A stretch of DNA of 64,000 bases from positions 1,240,001-1,304,000 of the forward strand of contig NZ_JAPEPZ010000001.1 in assembly GCF_026339875.1 (NCBI RefSeq), written 5' to 3'. Below the pieces are notes generated by a model. It made no database searches, was not told the origin of the DNA, and saw nothing but the letters and a program-made list of their open reading frames with translations. How positions within the stretch are numbered: the stretch's first letter is position 1; every line of letters starts with the position of its first letter. Source of the stretch: Streptomyces sp. NBC_01571. Its GTDB lineage: Bacteria; Actinomycetota; Actinomycetes; Streptomycetales; Streptomycetaceae. Both the position numbers and the translations under genes were made by a program. Below, piece by piece: positions 53,268 to 61,137 of the stretch.

Positions 53268-54152
53268 TCAGTCGTGCGGGACCACCACGACCGGGGCCAT
53301 GGCATGGTGCAGGACCGCCTGCGTGACCGGTCCCACATGCAGGCCCGCGGGTGAACGACGACTGCGGCGCCCGACAACGACCAGGGCCGCGTCCCGCGAG
53401 GCATCCACCAGGTGAGGCGCCGCGCTGCCGACGACCACTTGCCGGTGCGTTTCGACGCCGGGGAACTTCTCCTGCCACGGCCGCAGCACCTCGGCCAGCC
53501 CACGCCGCGCGTGCGCATCAAGCTCGAAGTTGAGTCCGGCGTCCAGGGCGCCACCGTATCCGTAGTAGGGCGGCAGGCTCCATCCGTGGACGACGCGAAG
53601 GCTTCGCCCTCGGCGGGCAGCTGCGTCGAACGCGAACCCGATCACGGTAGCGTCCGGATGCTCCAGGTCGAGCCCGAGCACGACATCGCCCGTCGGGGGC
53701 TGTTCCTCGGCGCGCTCGCCGGCTCGTACGAGGACGAGCGGAGCCTTGGCACGGGCCACCACGGCGAGTGCGACGGAGCCGACCAGGAACCCCCTCACGC
53801 CGCCCAGGCCCCGGGATCCGAGCACCAGGAGATCGGCGTCCTCAGCGGCGGCCAGGAGGCCCGTGACGGGCGGCTCCGCGATCAGGTCGGCACTGACGCG
53901 CAGACCGGGGTGGCGTTCGGCGATCCGTGCCGCGGTCTCCCGCAGCAGGCGCAGGCCCCACTCCTCCTGCTGATCGTCCACGGGCGGCACAGCAGCACCC
54001 GCCAAAGGCAAGTAGGTATAGGCCTGCTGCCACAGCCAGGCATGCACGAGGCGCAGGGGCGCGTCGCGCAGCAGCGCCTCGTGGGCGGCCCAGTCGGCGG
54101 CTGCGGTGCTTTCGGGCGAACCGTCCAGGCCGACGGTGACGTTGCGGAACAT
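53268..54152 (-). CDS. Universal stress protein, two domains
   Basis: 294 residues, ATG 54152. Domain one: NVTVGLDGSPESTAAADWAA with loop LLVLGSRGLGGVRGFLVGSV; domain two from VVLGLDLEHPDATVIGFAF with ALVVVGRRSRRSPAGLHVGP and HHAMAPVVVVPHD. Domain one keeps the ATP-type glycine loop; domain two has Arg/Ser substitutions. Two palindromic boxes 22 bp apart lie 60-95 bp upstream. Related to the protein at 57852 in both domains. Confidence 0.93.
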   Translation of the reverse strand: MFRNVTVGLDGSPESTAAADWAAHEALLRDAPLRLVHAWLWQQAYTYLPLAGAAVPPVDDQQEEWGLRLLRETAARIAERHPGLRVSADLIAEPPVTGLLAAAEDADLLVLGSRGLGGVRGFLVGSVALAVVARAKAPLVLVRAGERAEEQPPTGDVVLGLDLEHPDATVIGFAFDAAARRGRSLRVVHGWSLPPYYGYGGALDAGLNFELDAHARRGLAEVLRPWQEKFPGVETHRQVVVGSAAPHLVDASRDAALVVVGRRSRRSPAGLHVGPVTQAVLHHAMAPVVVVPHD

Positions 54153-54211
54153 GTGCGGACCTCCTCAGGGGGACGCCTCTCAGTCTCCGCGTGCCACGCC
54201 TGTGTCAGGAG

Positions 54212-54247
54212 GGGCCGCTGGTCCCCCGGTCAGGGACCGACCGGTCC
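54212..54247. promoter_or_regulatory. Tandem DevR-type palindromic boxes
   Basis: GGGCCG-CT-GGTCCC at 54212-54225 and GGACCG-AC-CGGTCC at 54234-54247; the second is the centre of the perfect 16-bp palindrome GGGACCGACCGGTCCC. Starts are 22 bp apart, 60 bp upstream of the minus-strand USP start. Confidence 0.6.
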
Positions 54248-54352
54248 CCGCGTCACCCGTCAATGGACGCGCAGGCAGCGCCAGTAGCGGCGCGCCAGCC
54301 CTCCATGTGCATTCAGGACCGAACGACCCGGGCATCGTTCTCCGAGGCTCGT

Positions 54353-55171
54353 TCAGACGACCGCGACCGGGCAGTGGGAGTGATGCAGCAGGAAGGCGGC
54401 GAGGGGCCCCGGCCATGGACCGATGCGGTGCGAGTGGCTGCCAGAACCGACCACCACGACGGCGGCATCACGCGTCGCCTCCAGCAGTGCACGCATCCGG
54501 TCGGAGCCGACCGTGCGGGTCTGCACCTCGACCCCGGGATACTGCTCCCGTGCCCCGGCCACAGCACGGCACGGTAAAGACGGTTCGGTCTGTGCCTGTT
54601 GGCCCGCACCGTCGCGGACCTGATCCGCGGCAACCGGTGCAGGAAGGGAGGCCGCCGGGCGATACCGGGGGCCGGCGTGCAACACACGCAGCCGGAGCCC
54701 GCGACGCTGCGCCTCCGCGAAGGCGAAACCCGCGGCATCCATGCCGGCCTCGTCCTCCAGGCCGAGCAGCACCTCGCTACGGCCGGCTGCTCTGTAGTTC
54801 CCCCGTACGACGAGCAGCGGACCTCGCGTATGCGCGGCCAGCCGCAGGCTCACCGAGCCGAACAATAAGCCGGCGAGACTGCCGAGGCCCCTTGTGCCGA
54901 TGACGGTGAGCGCCGCGTCTCGGCCGTGCCGGGCCAGCGCCTGGACCGGTCCGCCCTGGAAGGCCGAGGCCGTGACGGGTAGTCCTGGGTGCCGCTCGCG
55001 CACGCGCGCGACCGCGGACGCCAGTACCGGACCGGCTTCGTCGGCGTCGGGCACGGCGTACACGATGTCCAGCGGGGCGCCGCGCAGCAGCGCTTCCTCG
55101 GCGGCCCGGTCCAGCGCTCGTACGGCGATGAGCGAGCCGTCCACTCCGACGGTCACATGACGGGTGGTCAT
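54353..55171 (-). CDS. Universal stress protein, two domains
   Basis: 272 residues from ATG 55171 (MTTRHVTVGVDGSLIAVRAL), with GGAGG five bases upstream; ATG 55192 is in frame. Domain one has an intact loop LTVIGTRGLGSLAGLLFGSV. Domain two (EVLLGLEDEAGMDAAGFAFA) ends VVVVGSGSHSHRIGPWPGPL then HHSHCPVAVV, a loop lacking the usual RG and GS. It begins 27 bp after the ppdK stop and is the last gene of a USP-ppdK-USP operon. Confidence 0.92.
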   Translation of the reverse strand: MTTRHVTVGVDGSLIAVRALDRAAEEALLRGAPLDIVYAVPDADEAGPVLASAVARVRERHPGLPVTASAFQGGPVQALARHGRDAALTVIGTRGLGSLAGLLFGSVSLRLAAHTRGPLLVVRGNYRAAGRSEVLLGLEDEAGMDAAGFAFAEAQRRGLRLRVLHAGPRYRPAASLPAPVAADQVRDGAGQQAQTEPSLPCRAVAGAREQYPGVEVQTRTVGSDRMRALLEATRDAAVVVVGSGSHSHRIGPWPGPLAAFLLHHSHCPVAVV

Positions 55172-55198
55172 GTCGTCCCTCCCCTTGGTCAATGCTGT

Positions 55199-57829
55199 CT
55201 AGGTGGCGGCTGTCGTGCCGTCGGCCCGGTTCTCGAGTGCCGCTCGCCCCGCTTCGAGGCGGGCCGACGGGACGCGGAATGGCGAGCAGGAGACGTAGTC
55301 GATGCCGGTGTCGTGGAAGAAGTGGATGGAGTCCGGGTCCCCGCCGTGTTCGCCGCAGACGCCGATCTTCAGGGCGGGGCTGGTCGCACGGCCCTCTTCG
55401 ACGGCGATCCGGACCAGACGGCCGACGCCGTCCCGGTCGAGGGTCTCGAAAGGCGAGGTGGCGATGATGCCCTGGTCGAGATACCCGGGGAAGAAGGATG
55501 CCTCGGCGTCGTCGCGGGACAGTCCCCACGTGGTCTGCGTCAGGTCGTTGGTGCCGAAGGAGAAGAAGTCGGCGGCTTCGGCGATCCGCCCCGCGGTCAG
55601 GGCGGCACGGGGCAGTTCGATCATCGTGCCGATGGGGCAGCCGACGGGGTGCCCGGCGGCGTCCGACACCTGAGCGAGTACGCGCTCCGCCGCCGCCCGT
55701 ACGATCCTGAGTTCTTCGACCGTCCCCACCAGCGGAACCATGATCTCGGCCCGGGGATCTCCCCCGGCCCGCCGGCGTTCCACGACGGCCTCGGCGATCG
55801 CCCGTACCTGCATCTCGACCAGTCCCGGGACGACCAGTCCCAGGCGCACGCCGCGCAGCCCCAGCATCGGGTTGCTCTCGTGCATGCGCTCCACAGCGGC
55901 CAGCAGACGCCGGTCGTGCGCGGTGGGTCGAGTGGCGACGCGGACGGCGAGCTCGGTGTGGTCGGGCAGGAACTCGTGCAGCGGTGGGTCGATCAGCCGG
56001 ATCGTCACCGGCAGCCCGTCCATAGCTGCCAGGATGCCGACGAAGTCGGCCCGTTGCAGCGGCAGCAGCGCGTCCAGTGCGGTGCGGCGCCCTGCCTCGT
56101 CCTCGGCGAGGATCATCGCCTCGACCAGGCTCCGCCGCTCGCCGAGGAACATGTGCTCGGTGCGGCACAGTCCGATGCCTTCGGCTCCGTAGCGGCGGGC
56201 ACGTGCCGCGTCCTCCGGGCTGTCGGCGTTGGCACGCACCCCCAAGCGCCGCACGGCGTCGGCGTGTTCGAGGGTACGGGCCACAGCCGCGGTCAGCGCT
56301 CCGTCGTGTTCCCCGGTGTCCAGGAAGTGGCTCACCGGCGAGTCGGTGAGCGGCAGAGCGCCGAGGTGGACCGTGCCCGCCGTGCCGTCCACGGAGATCA
56401 CCGTGCCTTCGGCGAGCACGGTCCGGTCGGGTGCGGTGAGCGTCCGTGTCTCCACGTCCACCGTCAGTTCCTCGGCACCGCATACGCACACCCTGCCCAT
56501 ACCGCGCGCCACCACGGCCGCGTGGCTGGTCTTGCCGCCACGGCTTGTGATCACGGCCTCGGCCGCGACCATTCCGGGCAGGTCGTCGGGGGTGGTCTCG
56601 CGGCGTACGAGGATCACCTTCTCCCCCGTCGCGGCGCGCCGCACGGCCTCGGCCGAGTCGAAGACGATCGCGCCGACGGCTGCGCCTGGTGAAGCCGGGA
56701 CGCCGTGGACCAGCGGCTTCGTGGTCATGTGCGCGGCGAAGCCGGGGAACATGAGTCGGGCGAGCTGTGTCCCACCGACCCGGGCGAGCGCTTCGTCCGC
56801 GCCGATCAGATTCTCGTCGACGAGGGCCTCCGCGATGCGGAAGGCGGCTTCGGCGGTGCGTTTGCCGACCCGGGTCTGGAGCATCCAGAGCGTGCCGCGC
56901 TCGATGGTGAACTCGACGTCGCACAGATCCCGGTAATGGTGCTCCAGAGTGTTCATGTGGTTGATGAGTTGCCGGTACGAGGACGGGTCGAGCCGTTCCA
57001 GTTCGGCGAGCGGTACGGCGTTGCGGGTGCCGGCCACCACGTCCTCGCCCTGCGCGTTGGGAAGGTAGTCGCCGTAGACGCCGCGGGTACCGGTGGCCGG
57101 GTCGCGGGTGAAGGCGACACCTGTCCCGGAGTCCGGACCGAGGTTCCCGAAGACCATCACCTGGATGTTGACAGCGGTGCCCAGGTCGTCGGGGATGTGT
57201 TCGCGACGGCGGTACAGGCGGGCTCGTTCGCTGTTCCAGGAGCGGAAGACCGCATGGATCGCCCGGTGCAGTTGCTCGCCCGGGTCCTGCGGGAACTCCT
57301 CGCCCGTCGCGTGCCGGATCATCCTTTTGAAGTCCTCGACGAGCCCGGCGGGGTCGCCGGTGGTCCCGCGCCGGTCGAACAGTGCCGGGTCGATATCGAG
57401 GACCGTGCGGCCGTACATCTGCAGGAGGCGGCGGTAGGAGTCCCGTGCGAACTGCTCACAGCCTGTGGCCTTGGCGAGCCCGAGGACGGATTCGTCACCG
57501 AGGCCGACGTCGAGGATCGTCTCCATCATGCCGGGCATGGAGAACTTGCCGCCCGAACGCACGGACAGCAACAGCGGGTTGTCCCGCCCACCGAGTTCAC
57601 GACCGGCGCCACGTTCCAACTCGCCGATTGCCGCCGCGACCTGAGCGGCCAGCTCCGCCGGCTCCTTGCCCGTGGCGAGGTATTCCCGGCAGGCGTCGGT
57701 GGTGACGGTGAAGCCGGGCGGTACCCGCAGCCCCAGCCGGGTCATCTCCGCGAGGTTGGCTCCCTTGCCGCCGAGCAGGTCCGCCATGTCACGGCCGCCC
57801 TCGGCAAATCCGTACACGTACCGGGTCAT
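55199..57829 (-). CDS. ppdK: Pyruvate, phosphate dikinase
   Basis: 876 residues from ATG 57829 (MTRYVYGFAEGG), preferred over 57838 because GGAGG is then eight bases away. N-terminal ATP-grasp domain (LLGGKGANLAEMTRLGLRVP, LLSVRSGGKFSMPGMMETIL), swivelling domain with the phosphohistidine in TSRGGKTSHAAVVARGMGRV, and C-terminal PEP-binding barrel (GIGLCRTEHMFLGERR, SFGTNDLTQTTWGLSRDDAE, IGVCGEHGGDP with the catalytic Cys). The full length shows PPDK, not PEP synthase. It interconverts pyruvate/ATP/Pi and PEP/AMP/PPi; towards pyruvate it harvests pyrophosphate energy. Cotranscribed with USPs on both sides. Confidence 0.97.
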   Translation of the reverse strand: MTRYVYGFAEGGRDMADLLGGKGANLAEMTRLGLRVPPGFTVTTDACREYLATGKEPAELAAQVAAAIGELERGAGRELGGRDNPLLLSVRSGGKFSMPGMMETILDVGLGDESVLGLAKATGCEQFARDSYRRLLQMYGRTVLDIDPALFDRRGTTGDPAGLVEDFKRMIRHATGEEFPQDPGEQLHRAIHAVFRSWNSERARLYRRREHIPDDLGTAVNIQVMVFGNLGPDSGTGVAFTRDPATGTRGVYGDYLPNAQGEDVVAGTRNAVPLAELERLDPSSYRQLINHMNTLEHHYRDLCDVEFTIERGTLWMLQTRVGKRTAEAAFRIAEALVDENLIGADEALARVGGTQLARLMFPGFAAHMTTKPLVHGVPASPGAAVGAIVFDSAEAVRRAATGEKVILVRRETTPDDLPGMVAAEAVITSRGGKTSHAAVVARGMGRVCVCGAEELTVDVETRTLTAPDRTVLAEGTVISVDGTAGTVHLGALPLTDSPVSHFLDTGEHDGALTAAVARTLEHADAVRRLGVRANADSPEDAARARRYGAEGIGLCRTEHMFLGERRSLVEAMILAEDEAGRRTALDALLPLQRADFVGILAAMDGLPVTIRLIDPPLHEFLPDHTELAVRVATRPTAHDRRLLAAVERMHESNPMLGLRGVRLGLVVPGLVEMQVRAIAEAVVERRRAGGDPRAEIMVPLVGTVEELRIVRAAAERVLAQVSDAAGHPVGCPIGTMIELPRAALTAGRIAEAADFFSFGTNDLTQTTWGLSRDDAEASFFPGYLDQGIIATSPFETLDRDGVGRLVRIAVEEGRATSPALKIGVCGEHGGDPDSIHFFHDTGIDYVSCSPFRVPSARLEAGRAALENRADGTTAAT

Positions 57830-57851
57830 CTCTCTCATCCTCCGGTGCTGC

Positions 57852-58760
57852 TCAGACGTGCGGGACGACGGCGACGGGACTGGGGGCGTGATGCAGCACA
57901 GCGTGCGCGACGGATCCGATGTGGGTGCCGAACCTGGCTTCCCGCATCCGCCGTCCCACGACCACGAGACCCGCGTCGGCCGAGGCCCGGATCAGCAAAC
58001 CGGCAGCCCGCCCTTTCGCGACGGTCTCGGTCACGGCGACCTCAGGGAACTTCTCGCACCAGGGACGCAGTGTCCCGACCACGAAGCGCTCCTGTTCAGC
58101 GAGCAGTTGCGGGCCGTCAACGGGAGTGAGCCGGCCGGCCGCGGCGTAGGCGGACGGGCCGCCGAAAGCATGGATCACGCGGAGGGGGGCTGCACGGCGC
58201 CGGGCAGCGTCGAAGGCGAACTCGATCAGCTCGTCGCACGGCTCCTCGATGTCGAGGCCCAGCACGACATCGCGGTACGGGGTCTCGGGTATCTCCTCCG
58301 GGGATATCCCGTCCATCGCGCAGAAGTGCTCGTCGGTGCCGCACCGTCCCGCCCGCACCAGCACGACGGTGCGCATCGACCTGGCGACCACCCGCTGTGA
58401 CACCGATCCGGTCAGGAACCCGGCTGCTCCGCTGATCCCACGGGAACCGAGAACTAGCAGGTCGGCCTGCCCGGCCGCGGCCAGAAGAGCCGTGACCGGC
58501 GTGTCCTCCAGCAAGTCGCCGATGATCAGGAGGTCGCTGTGGCCGGCGTGTACCGTGTTCGACACCCGTGACAGCGTCTCCTCGGCCCAGGCCCTCTGCG
58601 GCATGTCCGCCGGTACGGACGCGGTAGGGCGCGGCTGCCACTTCCAGGCGTGCACAAGACGCAGCGCCGTGCCTCGGCGTACAGCCTCCCGGGCCGCCCA
58701 GTGAGCGGCGGCCAGGCTTTCGGGAGAACCGTCGATCCCCGCGGCGACGTGTCGAAGCAT
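57852..58760 (-). CDS. Universal stress protein, two domains
   Basis: 302 residues from ATG 58760 (MLRHVAAGIDGSPESLAAAH), GGAGG nine bases upstream. Domain one loop LLVLGSRGISGAAGFLTGSV; domain two starts DVVLGLDIEEPCDELIEFAF and ends LVVVGRRMREARFGTHIGSV with HHAPSPVAVVPHV. A short insert with Cys/His (GRCGTDEHFCAMDGISPEEI) separates the domains. Next gene ppdK begins 22 bp after its stop. A near-perfect palindromic box lies 102 bp upstream and probably drives the whole USP-ppdK-USP operon. Confidence 0.93.
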   Translation of the reverse strand: MLRHVAAGIDGSPESLAAAHWAAREAVRRGTALRLVHAWKWQPRPTASVPADMPQRAWAEETLSRVSNTVHAGHSDLLIIGDLLEDTPVTALLAAAGQADLLVLGSRGISGAAGFLTGSVSQRVVARSMRTVVLVRAGRCGTDEHFCAMDGISPEEIPETPYRDVVLGLDIEEPCDELIEFAFDAARRRAAPLRVIHAFGGPSAYAAAGRLTPVDGPQLLAEQERFVVGTLRPWCEKFPEVAVTETVAKGRAAGLLIRASADAGLVVVGRRMREARFGTHIGSVAHAVLHHAPSPVAVVPHV

Positions 58761-58861
58761 GATCCGCACCTCCAGCGTGCATGCCCGTGGATTTCCTCTT
58801 CTCCCGACGAGCCTCGTCTCAGGGCCGGCATGGGTGCAGAGGCCGTGCAGACCCTCCCGAG

Positions 58862-58875
58862 GGGCCCTTCGGCCC
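58862..58875. promoter_or_regulatory. Candidate DevR-type palindromic box
   Basis: GGGCCC-TT-CGGCCC, 102 bp upstream of the minus-strand USP start at 58760 and so of the USP-ppdK-USP operon. Confidence 0.6.
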
Positions 58876-58978
58876 AAGTGCTGTCGGCCCTGCCCCGCCC
58901 GGAACGGCGGCCCTTTGCACACAGTGGGGGGAAGTGTCGGCCGCGTGTCCAGGCCCGGTGCCGTGCGGCCCGGCCTCG

Positions 58979-58992
58979 GGGCCGGTCGGCCC
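58979..58992. promoter_or_regulatory. Candidate DevR-type palindromic box, consensus
   Basis: GGGCCG-GT-CGGCCC, identical to the box at 60250. It ends 69 bp before the cNMP-binding gene start at 59062. With 58862 it makes two boxes in one divergent promoter region. Confidence 0.65.
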
Positions 58993-59061
58993 ATGGTGAA
59001 TACGGGGCTTCACAGAGAAATTGGAGGTAGCAGTCTCGCGCTCCAGGAAGAGGCCAGGATC

Positions 59062-59526
59062 ATGAACGCTTCCCCCACTTCCAGCATGCTGCGGGCGTTG
59101 CCGGCCGAGTGCGCCGAGCGGCTCATGGAGATCGCCCGGGAAGTGTCCTTCCCTCAGGGAACCCGCCTGTTCGAGGAGGGACATCGCGCGGACCGGTTCT
59201 GGATCATCCGTAGCGGCACGGTGGCCCTCGACATGCGTGTGCCCGGTCGCCGAGCCGCGGCCATCGAGACTCTCGGCCACAACGAACTCGTCGGCTGGTC
59301 CTGGTTGTACGCACCGCACACCTGGCATATGGGCGCCGAGGCCACGAGCCCGGTGCGCGCCTACGAGTTCAACGCCGACGTGGTACGGGCCATGTGCCAG
59401 GCCGATCCCGCCCTGGGCATGGCAGTGGGTCAGTGGGTGGGGAACACCGTCGGACGCCGTCTGCGTTCGGCCAGAACACGACTCCTTGACCTGTACGCGC
59501 CTTACGGCAGCGGAGTCGATCGTTGA
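59062..59526 (+). CDS. Cyclic-nucleotide-binding domain protein
   Basis: 154 residues from ATG 59062 (MNASPTSSMLRALPAECAER), GGAAGAGGCC upstream. CRP-type barrel: VSFPQGTRLFEEGHRADRFW, IIRSGTVALDMRVPGRRAAA, IETLGHNELVGWSWLYAPHT. No DNA-binding domain follows; it ends RTRLLDLYAPYGSGVDR, the same tail as the hydrogenase-operon paralogue at 9182. It is followed 28 bp later by a CBS-BON gene and precedes devR. Probably a ligand-sensing partner protein; ligand unknown. Confidence 0.9.
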   Translation: MNASPTSSMLRALPAECAERLMEIAREVSFPQGTRLFEEGHRADRFWIIRSGTVALDMRVPGRRAAAIETLGHNELVGWSWLYAPHTWHMGAEATSPVRAYEFNADVVRAMCQADPALGMAVGQWVGNTVGRRLRSARTRLLDLYAPYGSGVDR

Positions 59527-59554
59527 CCGCATCGGAATCCACTGAGGAGTCACC

Positions 59555-60217
59555 GTGCACGGTACCCCGCACATCGTCAGCGACGTGATGACCCACACCG
59601 TCGCCTCCATCGGCCGCAGGGCCAACTTCAAAGAGATCGTGGAGATGATGGAGCAGTGGAATGTCAGCGCCCTGCCCGTCCTGGAGGGCGAGGGCCGAGT
59701 GATCGGCGTGGTCTCGGAGGCCGATCTCCTCCCCAAGGAGGAGTTCCGCGACAGCGATCCTGACCGGTACACGCAGCTGCGACGGCTCTCCGATCTCGCC
59801 AAGGCCGGCGCTGTGACGGCGGAGGAACTCATGACCGCCCCGGCCCTCACCGTCCGGGCGGGCGCGACCCTGGCGCAGGCCGCCCGGACCATGGCCCACG
59901 CCAAGGTCAAGCGGCTGCCCGTCGTCGACGACGTGGGCCTGCTGGAAGGCGTCGTCAGTCGCGGCGATCTCCTCAAGGTATTCCTGCGCGACGATGAGGA
60001 GATCGCCGAGGAGGTCCGCCGCGAAGTGGTGTCGTATCTGTTCCGTGCGCCGTTGTCACCGATACGGGTGCAGGTACGGGACGGGGTCGTCACCCTCGCC
60101 GGGCGCGTCCGGGACACCTCCTTGGTGCCCGTGGCCGCGCGCCTGGTGCGGGCCGTTGAGGGTGTGGTGGACGTCGAGTTCGACCTCACGGGCCCGTCGG
60201 CGCAGCAGGTGCGGTGA
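59555..60217 (+). CDS. CBS-pair protein with BON domain
   Basis: 220 residues, GTG 59555 after GAGGAG. CBS1 about 8-65 (VSDVMTHTVASIGRRANFKE, GVVSEADLLPKEEF), CBS2 about 90-145 (AEELMTAPALTVRAGATLAQ, GVVSRGDLLKVFLRDDEEIA), BON about 150-215 (IRVQVRDGVVTLAGRVRDTS). Very like the protein at 12993. It probably shares a transcript with the cNMP-binding gene, so two nucleotide-sensing proteins are made together next to devR. Confidence 0.92.
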   Translation: MHGTPHIVSDVMTHTVASIGRRANFKEIVEMMEQWNVSALPVLEGEGRVIGVVSEADLLPKEEFRDSDPDRYTQLRRLSDLAKAGAVTAEELMTAPALTVRAGATLAQAARTMAHAKVKRLPVVDDVGLLEGVVSRGDLLKVFLRDDEEIAEEVRREVVSYLFRAPLSPIRVQVRDGVVTLAGRVRDTSLVPVAARLVRAVEGVVDVEFDLTGPSAQQVR

Positions 60218-60249
60218 CCGGCGGTCGATTCCAGGGCCGCGAGGGAATT

Positions 60250-60263
60250 GGGCCGGTCGGCCC
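60250..60263. promoter_or_regulatory. Candidate DevR-type palindromic box upstream of devR
   Basis: GGGCCG-GT-CGGCCC, identical to the box at 58979. It ends 88 bp before the devR start at 60352, suggesting autoregulation. Confidence 0.65.
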
Positions 60264-60351
60264 TAGTGTGTTCGGCCCCGGAGGGTGATGATCGTCGTCA
60301 CAACCCGCTGGTGGGCCGTAGTCCACTACTGAAACTCAACTAGGGGTCTTC

Positions 60352-61053
60352 ATGGCCGAGGCGCGTGCCTTCACGGAACAGAACCCGATCCGGGTCTTTC
60401 TGCTGGACGACCACGAGGTCGTACGCCGTGGCCTGACCGATCTCCTGGACGCCGAGCCGGACATCTCGGTGGTCGGCGACGCGGGCAGCGTCGAACAGGC
60501 ACTGGTGCGCGGCCCGGCGCTGCGTCCGCACGTCGCCGTGCTCGACGTCCGCCTGCCGGACGGCGACGGGATCAGCGTCTGCCGCGAGCTGCGCAGCCAG
60601 ATGCCGGAACTGGCCTGCCTGATGCTGACGTCCTTCGACGACGAGGAAGCCCTCCTCGACGCGATCATGGCCGGAGCCTCGGGATACGTACTCAAACAGA
60701 TCAAGGGCTCCGACCTGGTCTCGGCAGTCCGCACCGTGGCTTCGGGCCAGTCGATGCTGGATCCGACCACGACGGCCCGGCTGATGCGGTCACTGCGCGC
60801 CGACCCCGCCGGGGAACCTGCCCTCGCTCCCGAACTCGCCGGCCTCTCACCCCGCGAGCGGGACATCCTCGCACTCATCGGGGACGGGCTCACCAACCGG
60901 GAGATCGGCAAGAAGCTGTACCTGTCCGAGAAGACGGTGAAGAACCACATCTCCCGGCTGCTGGCCAAACTCGGTGTCCAGCGCCGAGTCCAGGCGGCGG
61001 TCCTGGCCAGCCACCTGGAGAACCCCGACACCGCCGACCGCAAGAGTCGCTGA
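60352..61053 (+). CDS. devR: DevR/DosR/OsdR-like NarL-family response regulator
   Basis: 233 residues. Receiver domain about 13-130 with acidic pocket Asp19/Asp20 (RVFLLDDHEVVRRG), phospho-acceptor Asp65 (VAVLDVRLPDGDG) and Lys in SGYVLKQIKGSDL. LuxR-type HTH about 160-220: LSPRERDILALIGDGLTNRE, KLYLSEKTVKNHISRLLAKL. The recognition helix KTVKNHISRLLAKLG is nearly that of mycobacterial DosR. It has a consensus box upstream, and the likely cognate kinase is convergent next door. I infer that it binds the boxes in this window. Confidence 0.93.
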   Translation: MAEARAFTEQNPIRVFLLDDHEVVRRGLTDLLDAEPDISVVGDAGSVEQALVRGPALRPHVAVLDVRLPDGDGISVCRELRSQMPELACLMLTSFDDEEALLDAIMAGASGYVLKQIKGSDLVSAVRTVASGQSMLDPTTTARLMRSLRADPAGEPALAPELAGLSPRERDILALIGDGLTNREIGKKLYLSEKTVKNHISRLLAKLGVQRRVQAAVLASHLENPDTADRKSR

Positions 61054-61137
61054 CCCCGGGGAGTGCCGGCCTGCGCGACCGGCCCTGGTCACCCGCAGCC
61101 GCCGGACACCGTACGCACAGGCAGGTCACCGGCTGTC

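Noticed and set aside
54989..58129. Long plus-strand open frames
   Set aside because: Antisense to ppdK, which is complete with all catalytic motifs.
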